Assembly: GCA_963676345.2 (NCBI GenBank)
Contig: CAXXTS010000004.1
Span: 248,001 to 312,000 of the forward strand
Origin: G963665925 sp963676345
Lineage (GTDB): Bacteria > Bacillota > Clostridia > Peptostreptococcales > Acidaminobacteraceae
Direction of reading: 5' to 3'
DNA: 64,000 nt
Shown: positions 35,656 to 44,666 of the stretch, in pieces
How the letters are laid out: every line of letters begins with the position of its first letter
Position numbering within the stretch: the stretch's first letter is position 1
The notes under the pieces: generated by a model
Told to the model about the DNA's origin: nothing
Seen by the model: only the letters and a program-made list of their open reading frames with translations
Database searches by the model: none
Translations under genes and position numbers: made by a program

Positions 35656-36330
35656 ATGCATACTAAAGATCGTATTGTACGTGCTGCTATTAAGAATTTT
35701 CTGAATTATGGTTACGAAAAGGCGTCTCTTTCAACCATCGCCAAGGAGGTAGGCATTAAAAAGCCCTCACTCTATCACCATTTTAAGAATAAAGATATGA
35801 TTTTTGAAGCGTCTATTGATTTTCTCCTATCTTCTATAGAAGAAAAAGTTATTTTAACCTATGAAAAAGAAAAAACAGCACGCTATAACCTCGAACGTTT
35901 TTTCAATGCGGTCATAGAAGTCAACAGTGAACTGTCTCTTCTTTCAGGCAGTCATTTTGACAAGCCTTACGACCTGCTGGCCCTACTCAGGACCAGTCTC
36001 AATCACTTTCCTGCCCTGCAGGAGCGTATTAATGCCTATTATGACGGACTGGCCTCGACACTGGAAGGCATTATCAAAAGTGGGCAAAAGACTGGCGAAA
36101 TCCGTTCATCACTTGATTCTCAAACCCTGTCATTGGAACTTCTCGCATGGATAGAAGGCATGTGTATGCTCTCAGGTGTTTACACAACACTCTCCATTAA
36201 CACCCTACGCAAAAAACTATATGACAACATGTGGGAAATGATTTATGCAACTGAGGAGTCCAAAGGCTTCTTTGGTACAAAGAAAAAACGCGGTCTGCCA
36301 AAGTCCCTCTCGCTGGGCACCAAGTGGTAG
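35656..36330 (+). CDS. TetR/AcrR family transcriptional regulator
   Basis: This 224-residue repressor-type regulator has an N-terminal helix-turn-helix (about 25-45; LSTIAKEVGIKKPSLYHHFKNKDMIFE). A ligand-binding helical domain and a basic tail KKKRGLPKSLSLGTKW follow. The start at 35656 follows AGGAGG. It is divergent from the OPT-PqqD-PepD operon, with only about 60 bases between the two starts. It most likely controls that operon and itself through the inverted repeat at 35629-35648. The ligand is unknown. Confidence 0.9.
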   Translation: MHTKDRIVRAAIKNFLNYGYEKASLSTIAKEVGIKKPSLYHHFKNKDMIFEASIDFLLSSIEEKVILTYEKEKTARYNLERFFNAVIEVNSELSLLSGSHFDKPYDLLALLRTSLNHFPALQERINAYYDGLASTLEGIIKSGQKTGEIRSSLDSQTLSLELLAWIEGMCMLSGVYTTLSINTLRKKLYDNMWEMIYATEESKGFFGTKKKRGLPKSLSLGTKW

Positions 36331-36488
36331 CCTGTGCCTATATAAATAAAAGTCAAATGACCTGTCGTGTATATACAAAACAAGAAACTTGACTTTCTCT
36401 GTGCATTTCCAATTTGTAATACAGACATGCTGTCCACCCTAAAAAGCAAAAGTAGCATGACTCGCATGGACTATATGATAAATCTTAG

Positions 36489-36521
36489 ATGCCGCTTAAG
36501 TGATTAAGCGGCATTTTTTAT
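36489..36521 (+). terminator. Plus-strand terminator overlapping the antiporter stop codon
   Basis: atgccgcttaa (36489-36499) pairs with ttaagcggcat (36504-36514), followed by TTTTTTA. It could end the TetR transcript although it lies about 160 bases beyond the TetR stop. It contains the stop codon of the convergent NhaC gene. Confidence 0.65.
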
Positions 36522-37856
36522 ATTCTTAGTTTGATGCTTTGAACTCAGGAATAAATGCAAAATACTAATGGCCGGTGCAAGTATGCACAAAATAGCATAT
36601 GGACCATACTCCACAGCGCTAATGCCCGTAATTCCAATAATAATTAGTGCATTGATATTCCAAGGCATCAGGGGTGCGATTATCGTTCCTGTGTCTGATA
36701 TTGTACGCACAGTCATCGCCGGCGTAATGCCAAACTTCGGCCCGTATTTTCTCAGCATTTTAAGCGGCAGTACGATTCCTGCCGTTTGATCACACGTAAG
36801 GGCCGTGAGAACGATACTGATGAGGCCGCCTGTCATTAGGAGCCCGCTTGCGCTTTGTACACGATCAAAAAACTTGCCGAAAATACGTTTATTCATGCCC
36901 GTCTGCTCGAGGAAATCACTCAGTGCCACAGCACACATGACAATCAAAATAACTTCCAGCATGCCTACCATGCCACCAGATTTCAAAATGCCATCGAGCA
37001 ATACGTCACCCGTTTGTGCATGGAATCCAAAAAGTACGGCACCAATCGTTTCCGTTAATTTGCCGTGCTGAAAGACAACTGCAAATACAATCCCCAGCAG
37101 GACGCCAGAGCCGATTGAGAAAACAGATGGCCTTCCGCTAAAAGCGAGCACCACCACCATCACTGGTAATAACAGCAGTCCAGGATGAATGAAAAATGCA
37201 CCGCGCATGGCCGCTTCAATGTCGGCAACCTGACTGACATCAGCAGATACGAATTGATTGCCCACTACATAGTAAAACACTGCTGATAAAATCATAACCG
37301 GCACAAGGGTTTTCACCATACTCTTAACCGCATCTGCATAACCTGCACCGGACCCTGCGAGGGTTAAATTCATCAGTCCTGACAGGGGTGAAATTTTATC
37401 CGAGATAAATGCGCCGGAAACCGCCGCGCCCAGAAGAATGTGCAGAGGAATACCAAAAGCAGCACCAATACCCAGTATGGCAATTCCCAGTGTACTGATG
37501 GTTCCAATAGCTGTCCCCATAAAAAAACCCGCAAGGGCGGTAATGATGAATGTCATCAGAACAACATTCTTACCCAGCATGGCCTTGAGCCCAAAAATCA
37601 TAATGGTTTGAACCACGCCGCCTGCAAGCCAAGATGAAACAGAGGCCCCAATCAGCACAATGACAAAATATAAAAGTTTCACTTCAACAACCGCGCGCCA
37701 CATGGACCCCACAGCTGTTTTAAACCTGTAATTCCCAAATTGAAGTATTGAACACAGCACTATTGCTGTTAAAAATCCGATTGAAAGTGAAATACCTGTT
37801 GTTAAACTCACTGCGATACAGGTAACTATACCGATTACAGCAAGAATATCTTTCAT
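36504..37856 (-). CDS. Na+/H+ antiporter, NhaC family
   Basis: This 450-residue membrane protein has about 11-12 helices. Family blocks are GTAIGTISTLGIAILGIG, GAAVSGAFISDKISPLSGLMNL and LTCDQTAGIVLPLKML. It exchanges sodium for protons, or possibly malate/lactate or amino acids, as NhaC relatives vary. It begins directly after the stop of the DUF1292 gene (adjacent bases), showing co-transcription. The C-terminal tail is short and basic. Confidence 0.88.
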   Translation of the reverse strand: MKDILAVIGIVTCIAVSLTTGISLSIGFLTAIVLCSILQFGNYRFKTAVGSMWRAVVEVKLLYFVIVLIGASVSSWLAGGVVQTIMIFGLKAMLGKNVVLMTFIITALAGFFMGTAIGTISTLGIAILGIGAAFGIPLHILLGAAVSGAFISDKISPLSGLMNLTLAGSGAGYADAVKSMVKTLVPVMILSAVFYYVVGNQFVSADVSQVADIEAAMRGAFFIHPGLLLLPVMVVVLAFSGRPSVFSIGSGVLLGIVFAVVFQHGKLTETIGAVLFGFHAQTGDVLLDGILKSGGMVGMLEVILIVMCAVALSDFLEQTGMNKRIFGKFFDRVQSASGLLMTGGLISIVLTALTCDQTAGIVLPLKMLRKYGPKFGITPAMTVRTISDTGTIIAPLMPWNINALIIIGITGISAVEYGPYAILCILAPAISILHLFLSSKHQTKNIKNAA

Positions 37857-38243
37857 TTATTCTTCTTCTGCTTCAACGAGCTCCATGAAGTGTGCACTTA
37901 CGCGCTCGTATTCATCATCGGATTCAATTTGGCTAAGTGCAGGCTCTTCTTCAACTTCTGAATAGCGGTATAGAAAAGCTGTCTCTGATTCAACCGGAAT
38001 CAGTGCAATGTACTGCTGGTCTTCAAAATCAAACACACCCAGTACGTCGCATTCCAGCTCTTTACCGTCTTCTGTTTCAAGATAAATTTTTGAATGGTCA
38101 TGTCCCTCATGATCGTGGTCATGCCCATGATGATGGTCATGGTCGTGGTGATGCCCTGAGCAACCGCACCCTTGTCCGTGGTCGTGGTTGTGTTGACCGC
38201 AGCATCCTGTATTTGTCAGTTCTACTTTATTTTTTTCGCTCAT
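37857..38243 (-). CDS. DUF1292 protein with His/Cys-rich N-terminus
   Basis: This 128-residue protein has a C-terminal DUF1292 domain (about 52-105; YLETEDGKELECDVLGVFDFEDQQYIALIPV) and an acidic tail. Residues 14-50 contain 15 histidines and 4 cysteines in a His-Asp-His pattern, as seen in zinc- and nickel-handling proteins. The ATG at 38243 is chosen for spacing to AAAGGAG; the ATG one codon upstream is possible. It precedes and abuts an NhaC antiporter gene. DUF1292 has no assigned function; metal storage or sensing is inferred only from composition. Confidence 0.85.
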   Translation of the reverse strand: MSEKNKVELTNTGCCGQHNHDHGQGCGCSGHHHDHDHHHGHDHDHEGHDHSKIYLETEDGKELECDVLGVFDFEDQQYIALIPVESETAFLYRYSEVEEEPALSQIESDDEYERVSAHFMELVEAEEE

Positions 38244-38352
38244 CATTGACTCCTTTATATCGTTTGTTCTAAACTTTCATATTAAATATGCTCCTGAATC
38301 AACTATACAACATTCAGAACAAAAAAGCATGAATTGATGTGAAAATTTCTGG

Positions 38353-38395
38353 AAGATACCTCAATAAAGGGGTATCCTATTACTGAGGTGATCTT
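38353..38395 (+). promoter_or_regulatory. Possible RNA switch over the ribosome binding site of the hybrid kinase
   Basis: Two mutually exclusive hairpins can form. One pairs gatacctc (38355-38362) with ggggtatc (38369-38376). The other pairs aagatacctca (38353-38363) with tgaggt plus atctt (38384-38395, one bulged G). The second covers the GAGG ribosome binding site in front of the ATG at 38396. Confidence 0.5.
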
Positions 38396-40624
38396 ATGGC
38401 CATTAATATTTATTCTTCAATCTGTTTTGTCGGATTCACCATTCTGCTCGCTGTTTCAACTGTTACAGATACGAAAGAGCAGCCTTACAGTCAAAACGTC
38501 AAAATCCTCCTACGGATATTGGCCATGTGGCTTTTCTTTGAAATGCTCTATTATGCTGTTCCTGGACAAAAGTTACAGTTAACCTTCGACCAGATGCGCT
38601 ATCTGGCCATTGTTTTTGTACCTCTTAGCGTCTTCTTAACCATTCACAAATTTCTTTACAATGAGGAACTCAACCATAAATTGCATGGCTTTATTCTCTT
38701 GTTTCCAATAAGCTCACTTGTAATGTCTTTCACCAACAAATACCATCATCTTTTCTATGAAAGTCGTTATATCGACATAGAAAACGGACTCAATTATGTA
38801 CGCAGTCACTATGGCCTTTTCTATAAATATGGGTTTTTGGCTTACTCCTATGTAACCCTGGGCACCGCACTCATTATGGCGCTGATCGCCTGCTTCAAAT
38901 TCAGGTCAAATAAGCGCAAACAGGCCATTACCATTGTATTTGCCCTACTTGTTCCTGTGGCAGGAAATAGCGCCTACCTTTATCTTGATTCCTTTTCAAA
39001 GGCCATAGACTATACGCCTATGCTATTTTTGATTACAGGCATGCTGTTTTACGTTTCCATACGCAGGTTTGGTTTTTTAAACATCATTCCCTTCGCTCAG
39101 GAAATTGTCATTGATAAGATGGCAGATGCTTTCATTGTCCTAGATGGCAGCGATCACATCGTCGATATGAATGATGCCGCAAAAAACATATTCAAAAACA
39201 TTGAAGCCGATATTCACAGTGACAAGCCCCTGCTTGAAGTTCTGGAAGCCTCTTCTTTTGACCTTACCAGCTACAATGAACTCAGCTATGATAAAGTCAG
39301 CATTAGTGTAGATACAACAGAAGGCATTAAGTACTATTATCTTCGCGATCAGACCGTATATGGCAAAAAAGAACAAGTCCTAGGGCGCCTGATCATGCTC
39401 CATGATATTACAGAGCTTCAGGAGGCAATGGAACTGCTCGAAGCAGAAAAAATGCGGGCTGAAGAAGCCACACTGGAAAAAAACCGCTTTGTTGCGAATA
39501 TATCCCATGAAATCCGTACCCCCATGACTGCCATTATCGGCATGACCGACATGCTGGGTAGTGAAACAAGTCCCGAAGAAGCAAAGACCCTCATTCGCAA
39601 TATCAAAACATCTACACATTTGCTCCTTCAGATTTTTAACGATCTGCTTGACCTTTCAAAATCTGAAGCCGGTCAGCTCAAGCTTGATTACCGTCCTTTT
39701 GAGATTAATTCAGCCATTGATGAAGCCCTTGCCATCATACGGCCCATGCTTAAAAATCGGCCTATTGAACTCAAGGTAGATATTGACCCAAATTTACCCC
39801 ACTATCTCATTGGTGATGCCCTGCGCTTAAAACAGGTCATGATTAATCTGCTTTCAAACGCAGCGAAATATACTGAAAGGGGTCAGATCCTATTTTCTGT
39901 TCAAGCAGCACACTTTGAAAATGGCAGGGTAGAGGTACACATTCGCGTATGTGACTCTGGCATTGGCATCAGTGCAGATGACCAGAAGAAACTCTTTGAC
40001 CTTTTTTATCAGGTCGAACATTCCAACACGCGCCGTTTTTCGGGGTCTGGTCTTGGTCTTGCAATCACCAAGCAGCTCATTGATAAAATGAAGGGCAGCA
40101 TTGAAGTGGACAGTGTTCTTAACAAAGGGTCGTCTTTTATGGTTAAGCTTGAACTGAACCACCTTGATCGTAAAAGTAAAGAGGATGAAGGTCCTAGCGA
40201 TTATGACTTGTCAAAAATGAAGGTCCTCCTTGCCGAGGACAACCCGATGAATCAGGCGTACATGAAACTGATATTCAAAAAAATGAACTGCACCTACGAT
40301 ATTGCTGTCGATGGGGCCGAGGCTGTTGAAAAGGCCCTTCAAGAGACCTATGATGTGATTTTGATGGATATTCAAATGCCTAAGATAGACGGACATGACG
40401 TCGCGCGTATGATTCGAAAAGAAGAAGCCAATCGCCGCAGGGCATTAGAGGGCACGAGCCCGCATCCCGTTTCAATCATTGCATTAACAGCCAACGACAC
40501 ACCTGAAGACAGAATGCAAGCACAGCTTGCTGGTATGGACGGCTTTCTCGCAAAACCTTTTACCTATAAGAAACTCGTACAAGTCATTGAAGAACTCAGA
40601 CTGTTTGAACTTCTGGAGATATAA
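38396..40624 (+). CDS. Hybrid sensor histidine kinase with 7TM sensor and receiver domain
   Basis: This 742-residue membrane kinase starts with about seven membrane helices (residues 1-225) resembling the HisKA_7TM N-terminal sensor. A PAS domain (about 235-340) and a coiled coil follow. The phosphoacceptor is in FVANISHEIRTPM (His371) and the HATPase domain is at about 475-595. The C-terminal receiver has LLAEDN, phospho-acceptor Asp658 (ILMDIQMP) and Lys720. No separate output regulator is nearby. It is followed after three bases by two ABC-2 permease genes. A possible regulatory hairpin overlaps its ribosome binding site. Confidence 0.94.
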   Translation: MAINIYSSICFVGFTILLAVSTVTDTKEQPYSQNVKILLRILAMWLFFEMLYYAVPGQKLQLTFDQMRYLAIVFVPLSVFLTIHKFLYNEELNHKLHGFILLFPISSLVMSFTNKYHHLFYESRYIDIENGLNYVRSHYGLFYKYGFLAYSYVTLGTALIMALIACFKFRSNKRKQAITIVFALLVPVAGNSAYLYLDSFSKAIDYTPMLFLITGMLFYVSIRRFGFLNIIPFAQEIVIDKMADAFIVLDGSDHIVDMNDAAKNIFKNIEADIHSDKPLLEVLEASSFDLTSYNELSYDKVSISVDTTEGIKYYYLRDQTVYGKKEQVLGRLIMLHDITELQEAMELLEAEKMRAEEATLEKNRFVANISHEIRTPMTAIIGMTDMLGSETSPEEAKTLIRNIKTSTHLLLQIFNDLLDLSKSEAGQLKLDYRPFEINSAIDEALAIIRPMLKNRPIELKVDIDPNLPHYLIGDALRLKQVMINLLSNAAKYTERGQILFSVQAAHFENGRVEVHIRVCDSGIGISADDQKKLFDLFYQVEHSNTRRFSGSGLGLAITKQLIDKMKGSIEVDSVLNKGSSFMVKLELNHLDRKSKEDEGPSDYDLSKMKVLLAEDNPMNQAYMKLIFKKMNCTYDIAVDGAEAVEKALQETYDVILMDIQMPKIDGHDVARMIRKEEANRRRALEGTSPHPVSIIALTANDTPEDRMQAQLAGMDGFLAKPFTYKKLVQVIEELRLFELLEI

Positions 40625-40627
40625 AAC

Positions 40628-41845
40628 ATGCGCTATTTACTCATACACGACCTCAAACGGACCATTGACATAAAACGTACTCTTGCCTTTGGCATAGCGG
40701 CACTTCTGTCGCTTTTCTTTTTCGTGCAGTTCTTTTCTGAGGACATGGCCGAAAAAAGACTTCTCGAAACACTCCATATCGGCATCGTAGATAATGAAGA
40801 AAGTCAACTCAGCAAGATGCTTATCGACAGCTTTAAGACAAACGACCAGTTCACTTCCCTTGTGACCATTATTGTCGGTACAAGCGAGACAGTAGGGGCC
40901 GAATATGATAAAGGGCACCTGACTGCCGTCATTACCATTCCGCCTCATTTTACAGACAGCCTGCTCCATTACAGAAACGATGCACTGGATGTGGTATTAA
41001 ACCCCAGCCATCCAATACAATCGATGGTTCTAGAAGAAATGCTCAGGAGCTACTCAGACTATATAAAGTCTGTTGACGCTGCAACCTACGGTCTTTACAA
41101 GACACTAGAATCTCATGACTACCCAAGGGAGGAACAACTTCAGATTAACGATCTCTACTCTGTCGAAATGATTTCCATGGCACTGGGCCGTAATCGCTTG
41201 TTTTCCTACACACTGATCGACACTTTTCCATCAACAACTTCTATTGTTTATTTTGGGGCAGCAATTATTGTCATTGTGGCAGCTTATGCTTCAACGGGGA
41301 TCCTTCCCCTCTACTTCGGTGACTTGAAAACCCACTGCCTCCAGCGGCATTTGACCATTCACACCAGTTTGCTGGGCTGGGTTCTGTCAAAACTTACTGC
41401 TACGAGCATTCATACAACCCTGCTCTGCTGTATGCTGGCACTTCCGCTTGGCCTTTATTTTAAGCTGGGGCTGATTCAATTTGGACTGCTCTTATTTCAG
41501 GTTTTTCTTGTCAGTTTTTTGTTTAGCGCCATTACCCTTATGTTTGGTATTGTCCTAAAAAGGGAATCCACTGCAACCATTGCATCCAGCCTCATTGTTT
41601 TTGTCCTCGGGCTCGTAGGTGGCAACTTTATTCCCTTGCCACTCATGCCGAAAACCCTGCAGGATACAAGTGCTTTTACACCCAACTACTGGGCCATTCG
41701 TACACTCTTGCAAACGCTCTCTGATACTCAAGCTGCAAACCCTACGGTTCTTATATGGACAATTTGCCTCATACTTGTTGCCACACTTTTCTCAGCTTCC
41801 TATCTAAAACACACTTTGAAAACAGGAGGGATTCGCTATGATTAA
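40628..41845 (+). CDS. ABC-2 type permease, first of a pair
   Basis: This 405-residue permease has one N-terminal helix (about 19-37), a large extracytoplasmic domain (about 45-195) and then about five helices. This layout fits the ABC2_membrane_3 type found in lipid, drug and teichoic-like exporters. It starts three bases after the hybrid kinase stop. The next gene encodes a similar permease and overlaps it by eight bases. No ATPase is encoded nearby. The substrate is unknown. Confidence 0.85.
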   Translation: MRYLLIHDLKRTIDIKRTLAFGIAALLSLFFFVQFFSEDMAEKRLLETLHIGIVDNEESQLSKMLIDSFKTNDQFTSLVTIIVGTSETVGAEYDKGHLTAVITIPPHFTDSLLHYRNDALDVVLNPSHPIQSMVLEEMLRSYSDYIKSVDAATYGLYKTLESHDYPREEQLQINDLYSVEMISMALGRNRLFSYTLIDTFPSTTSIVYFGAAIIVIVAAYASTGILPLYFGDLKTHCLQRHLTIHTSLLGWVLSKLTATSIHTTLLCCMLALPLGLYFKLGLIQFGLLLFQVFLVSFLFSAITLMFGIVLKRESTATIASSLIVFVLGLVGGNFIPLPLMPKTLQDTSAFTPNYWAIRTLLQTLSDTQAANPTVLIWTICLILVATLFSASYLKHTLKTGGIRYD

Positions 41846-43019
41846 CACCTACATTCAGCATCTGCTCCTGCGGTGGAAACTCATTTTGACCAGCCGACGC
41901 CTGGCCTTATTCATTTTTCTTTTACCACTCATCATCAGTACGGGCATTGGGGCTGTCTTTAAAGACTACAGTGCTGTAGACCGCGTCCCCGTTGCCATTA
42001 TTGACTCCGATAATACTGCCGCTTCTCAGGCTTTAATCGAAAAGCTGACCAGGTTGGATACGCTCTCTATAGATCAGCTTAACGCCAATGAGGCTATCAG
42101 TGCACTGAGTGACAATCGTGTTGAAGCCATTTTTACAATACGCCCGGGATTTGAAGCCATGATTCTTAGCGGTAAGGTCGATGATAAAGTGGACATAACC
42201 GTTCTTGAGAGCAATATGGTCGCAGGTGCACTTGGGGATATTTTTGCTCGTGAAATCATCAAAGAGCTGGCTGTAAACAGCGCCTCGAACAAAGCTCTGC
42301 GCCTTCTGGACTCAAAAACCGCGCACGATGACGCCATGCGCCTGACCAAGCAGCTTATTTCAGAAAGTACTTTCGAACTGGAACTGAACATTCAATTGAT
42401 CACCCCTGGTCAGACCCGTAAGAATCCGGCGAACGCCTCACTCACGGCTCAAAAATTAATGCAAAACCGAATTTCTGCTGGAATGACCCTCGCGAGTACA
42501 GCCTTTTTTATGGTCTTCGTCGGCGCTTCAATTATCGAGGAACGCAAGACTGCAGCATTTGACCGCTTAAAATGTGCAGGCCAGCCCCGCATATTGGGTG
42601 CCTTCCTGGGGTATTTTTCATTTGGAAGCGCACTGCTCTTTATGCAGTTTCTAGCCCTTTCCATTATGACCGGCATTTTTACACTCAAAGACCTACCCAT
42701 GCTTTTATTAATCAGTAGTGCTTTTGTCAGCAGCTTTTGCGGCATCATGCTTCTTGGAGCCATCCAGTTTCAAAAGGGCACTGCTTTCCAGTCCATTGCC
42801 GCTCCCGCTGTCTTTTTTATCTGCCTTGCCGGTGGAGCCTTTTGGAGTCTTGACCTGATTCCAGAAGCCTTCAAAATCATCAGCAAGCTAACCCCTGTTT
42901 ACTGGACCATGGAAGCCCTGATGGGATTGACACTTGGAAATGCAATCGCCATCATGCCACTCATCTTGCTCTTGGGTACAGGCCTTGCCTTTAGCTTTAT
43001 TGCAGAATACGATCAGTAA
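41838..43019 (+). CDS. ABC-2 type permease, second of a pair
   Basis: This 393-residue permease has the same layout as its neighbour: a helix at about 20-40, an extracytoplasmic domain (about 45-200) and about five C-terminal helices. Typical phrases are RVPVAIIDSDNTAASQALIEKL and FMVFVGASIIEERKTAAFDRLKCAG. It probably heterodimerises with the first permease. The gene starts inside the end of its neighbour (ATG at 41838), with GGAGG upstream. An ATPase must come from elsewhere, or the pair works without one. Confidence 0.86.
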   Translation: MINTYIQHLLLRWKLILTSRRLALFIFLLPLIISTGIGAVFKDYSAVDRVPVAIIDSDNTAASQALIEKLTRLDTLSIDQLNANEAISALSDNRVEAIFTIRPGFEAMILSGKVDDKVDITVLESNMVAGALGDIFAREIIKELAVNSASNKALRLLDSKTAHDDAMRLTKQLISESTFELELNIQLITPGQTRKNPANASLTAQKLMQNRISAGMTLASTAFFMVFVGASIIEERKTAAFDRLKCAGQPRILGAFLGYFSFGSALLFMQFLALSIMTGIFTLKDLPMLLLISSAFVSSFCGIMLLGAIQFQKGTAFQSIAAPAVFFICLAGGAFWSLDLIPEAFKIISKLTPVYWTMEALMGLTLGNAIAIMPLILLLGTGLAFSFIAEYDQ

Positions 43020-43129
43020 ACCTCTTGAAGTTCCCTTTCCTAATAAACCAGAAAACTTGAAAGCTGCTTATAGGCATCGTCAGATTGAATAGTTTGTATG
43101 CCTACATATTATAGTTATACGTCTACATA

Positions 43130-43184
43130 AAAAGGCTTAATCCCCCGAATACCGCATAAGTACGGATGGGGCATTAAGCCTTTT
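43130..43184. terminator. Bidirectional terminator between permease pair and msrAB
   Basis: aaaaggcttaat-ccccc (43130-43145) pairs with gggg-cattaagcctttt (43168-43184). T-rich sequence follows on both strands. It ends the kinase-permease operon (plus) and msrAB (minus). Confidence 0.8.
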
Positions 43185-43219
43185 GTTGGTTTTCAAATTC
43201 GAGTCCACCTGCAACTGCT

Positions 43220-44347
43220 CTATTCGTCAAATATTTTCAAATATTCGCCATAGCCTTCCGCTTCCATTTGATCTTTAGGGATGAACCTAAGCGAAGCAGA
43301 GTTGAGACAATAACGTAGTCCAGTCGGGTTTGGACCATCATCAAAAAGATGCCCCAGATGGGAATCTCCATACTTGCTACGGACTTCGATACGCTTCATA
43401 AAGAGGGTATTGTCTTCAACCATGACAATATTATCCGGTTCAAGAGGTCTGAAAAAACTTGGCCATCCCGTACCAGACTTATATTTCTCGTTTGAGCTAA
43501 AAAGGGGTTCTCCTGATACAACATCTACATATATACCTTCTTCTTTATTATCCCAATAGGTATTGTCAAATGCTGGCTCCGTTCCGTTTTTTTGTGTTAC
43601 ATTGTACTCAAGTTCGGTTAGATTTGAAAGGCGCGCTTCTTTATCAAACGCTTCATATTTTAACATTTTTGACTCCAATCCGACAACGTGTCTTTCTTCT
43701 CCCCAAATGCTTTCCAGAAACTGATCGCGTCCAGAATTATACCTGTAAAATTTGTACCTTAGTGGGTTCTTTTTATAGTAATCCTGATGATAGTCTTCTG
43801 CATCATAAAAGACTTCGAAAGCCCTTATCGGTGTCACGATGGCTTCATCGAATCGGCCTGAAAGAGCCAGTGCCTCTTTTGATGCCTCAGCCTGCATTTT
43901 CTGCATGTCATTATGATAGAAAATCGCCGATGTATACTGATAGCCTCTATCGACAAATGATCCACCATCATCGGTAGGGTCAATCTGTCTCCAGTAAATA
44001 TCTAGAATATTTTCATACGATATAATTTCTGGATCATAGTAGACTTGAACCGACTCCAAATGACCTGTTGTGCCAGATGATACCTGCTCATAGGTTGGAT
44101 TTTCAGTGTGTCCCCCACTGTATCCTGAAATGACAGAGTGTACACCGACTATCTTTTCAAACGGCGACTCCATGCACCAGAAACAACCACCTGCAAAGGT
44201 CGCTATTTCAAGCTCATCTAAGCTCTTTTCATAATAAAGTGCCTGAGCCACTGGCTTTTCTGCGCCCCGGGACTGTGTAACATAAAATCCTGTTGAAATG
44301 ATTAGAAGTATCGCTGCTACAATCCATATACGTCTTGATACTTTCAT
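43220..44347 (-). CDS. msrAB: Membrane-anchored methionine sulfoxide reductase MsrA-MsrB fusion
   Basis: This 375-residue repair enzyme starts with an N-terminal hydrophobic anchor or signal (about 7-25). The MsrA domain has GCFWC with catalytic Cys55. The MsrB domain (about 230-360) has GTGWPSF, DSHLGHLFDDGP and catalytic Cys347 in RYCLNSASL. MsrA and MsrB reduce the S and R forms of methionine sulfoxide respectively. The MsrB part lacks zinc CxxC pairs. Location outside or at the outer face of the membrane is inferred from the leader. No cytochrome or thioredoxin-like partner is adjacent. It is divergent from the oxyanion importer. Confidence 0.95.
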   Translation of the reverse strand: MKVSRRIWIVAAILLIISTGFYVTQSRGAEKPVAQALYYEKSLDELEIATFAGGCFWCMESPFEKIVGVHSVISGYSGGHTENPTYEQVSSGTTGHLESVQVYYDPEIISYENILDIYWRQIDPTDDGGSFVDRGYQYTSAIFYHNDMQKMQAEASKEALALSGRFDEAIVTPIRAFEVFYDAEDYHQDYYKKNPLRYKFYRYNSGRDQFLESIWGEERHVVGLESKMLKYEAFDKEARLSNLTELEYNVTQKNGTEPAFDNTYWDNKEEGIYVDVVSGEPLFSSNEKYKSGTGWPSFFRPLEPDNIVMVEDNTLFMKRIEVRSKYGDSHLGHLFDDGPNPTGLRYCLNSASLRFIPKDQMEAEGYGEYLKIFDE

Positions 44348-44666
44348 TTCATCACGTCCTTATCGACATCAATAATTTCTAATATACCTAGTTCACCTTT
44401 ACCCGCCCCACACACTTTATATCACTAATTTAGTATTGTTTTCAAAAAGTTCACAAGCCGTTCATATCTCTTGAACGTAGGTGAGTACACGCTTATAGAG
44501 AATGTCTGTTTTTCAACACCAAACGCCCATTCCTGGCAATTAATTGACAGATGATATTTCTAAATGCAATTCATAAAATGTATTGATAGATTCTATTGTA
44601 CAAGCGTTTCAATCCCTAGTACTCTAGTCAGGAATAACAATTCATTCTTGAGCTATGGAGGGACAA
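44348..44666. promoter_or_regulatory. Divergent regulatory region, msrAB / oxyanion ABC importer
   Basis: About 320 bases without a gene. A consensus -35 TTGACA occurs at 44544-44549 but no good -10 at standard spacing. An inverted repeat CGTTCA-N7-TGAACG lies at 44459-44477 and could be an operator. No riboswitch was recognised. Confidence 0.45.

Noticed and set aside
36331..36503. Possible small peptide gene between TetR and the NhaC antiporter, as a precursor for the PqqD-like protein
   Set aside because: All frames are short and interrupted; the only longer minus-strand frame overlaps the TetR gene and has no ribosome binding site.
43570..43977. 135-codon plus-strand frame inside msrAB
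   Set aside because: Antisense to the catalytic MsrA domain; no start signals and no protein family recognised.
44521..44580. Sigma-54-like sequence TGGCAATTAATTGAC before the oxyanion importer
   Set aside because: The GG-GC spacing and the -12 GC are wrong, so it is not a -24/-12 promoter.
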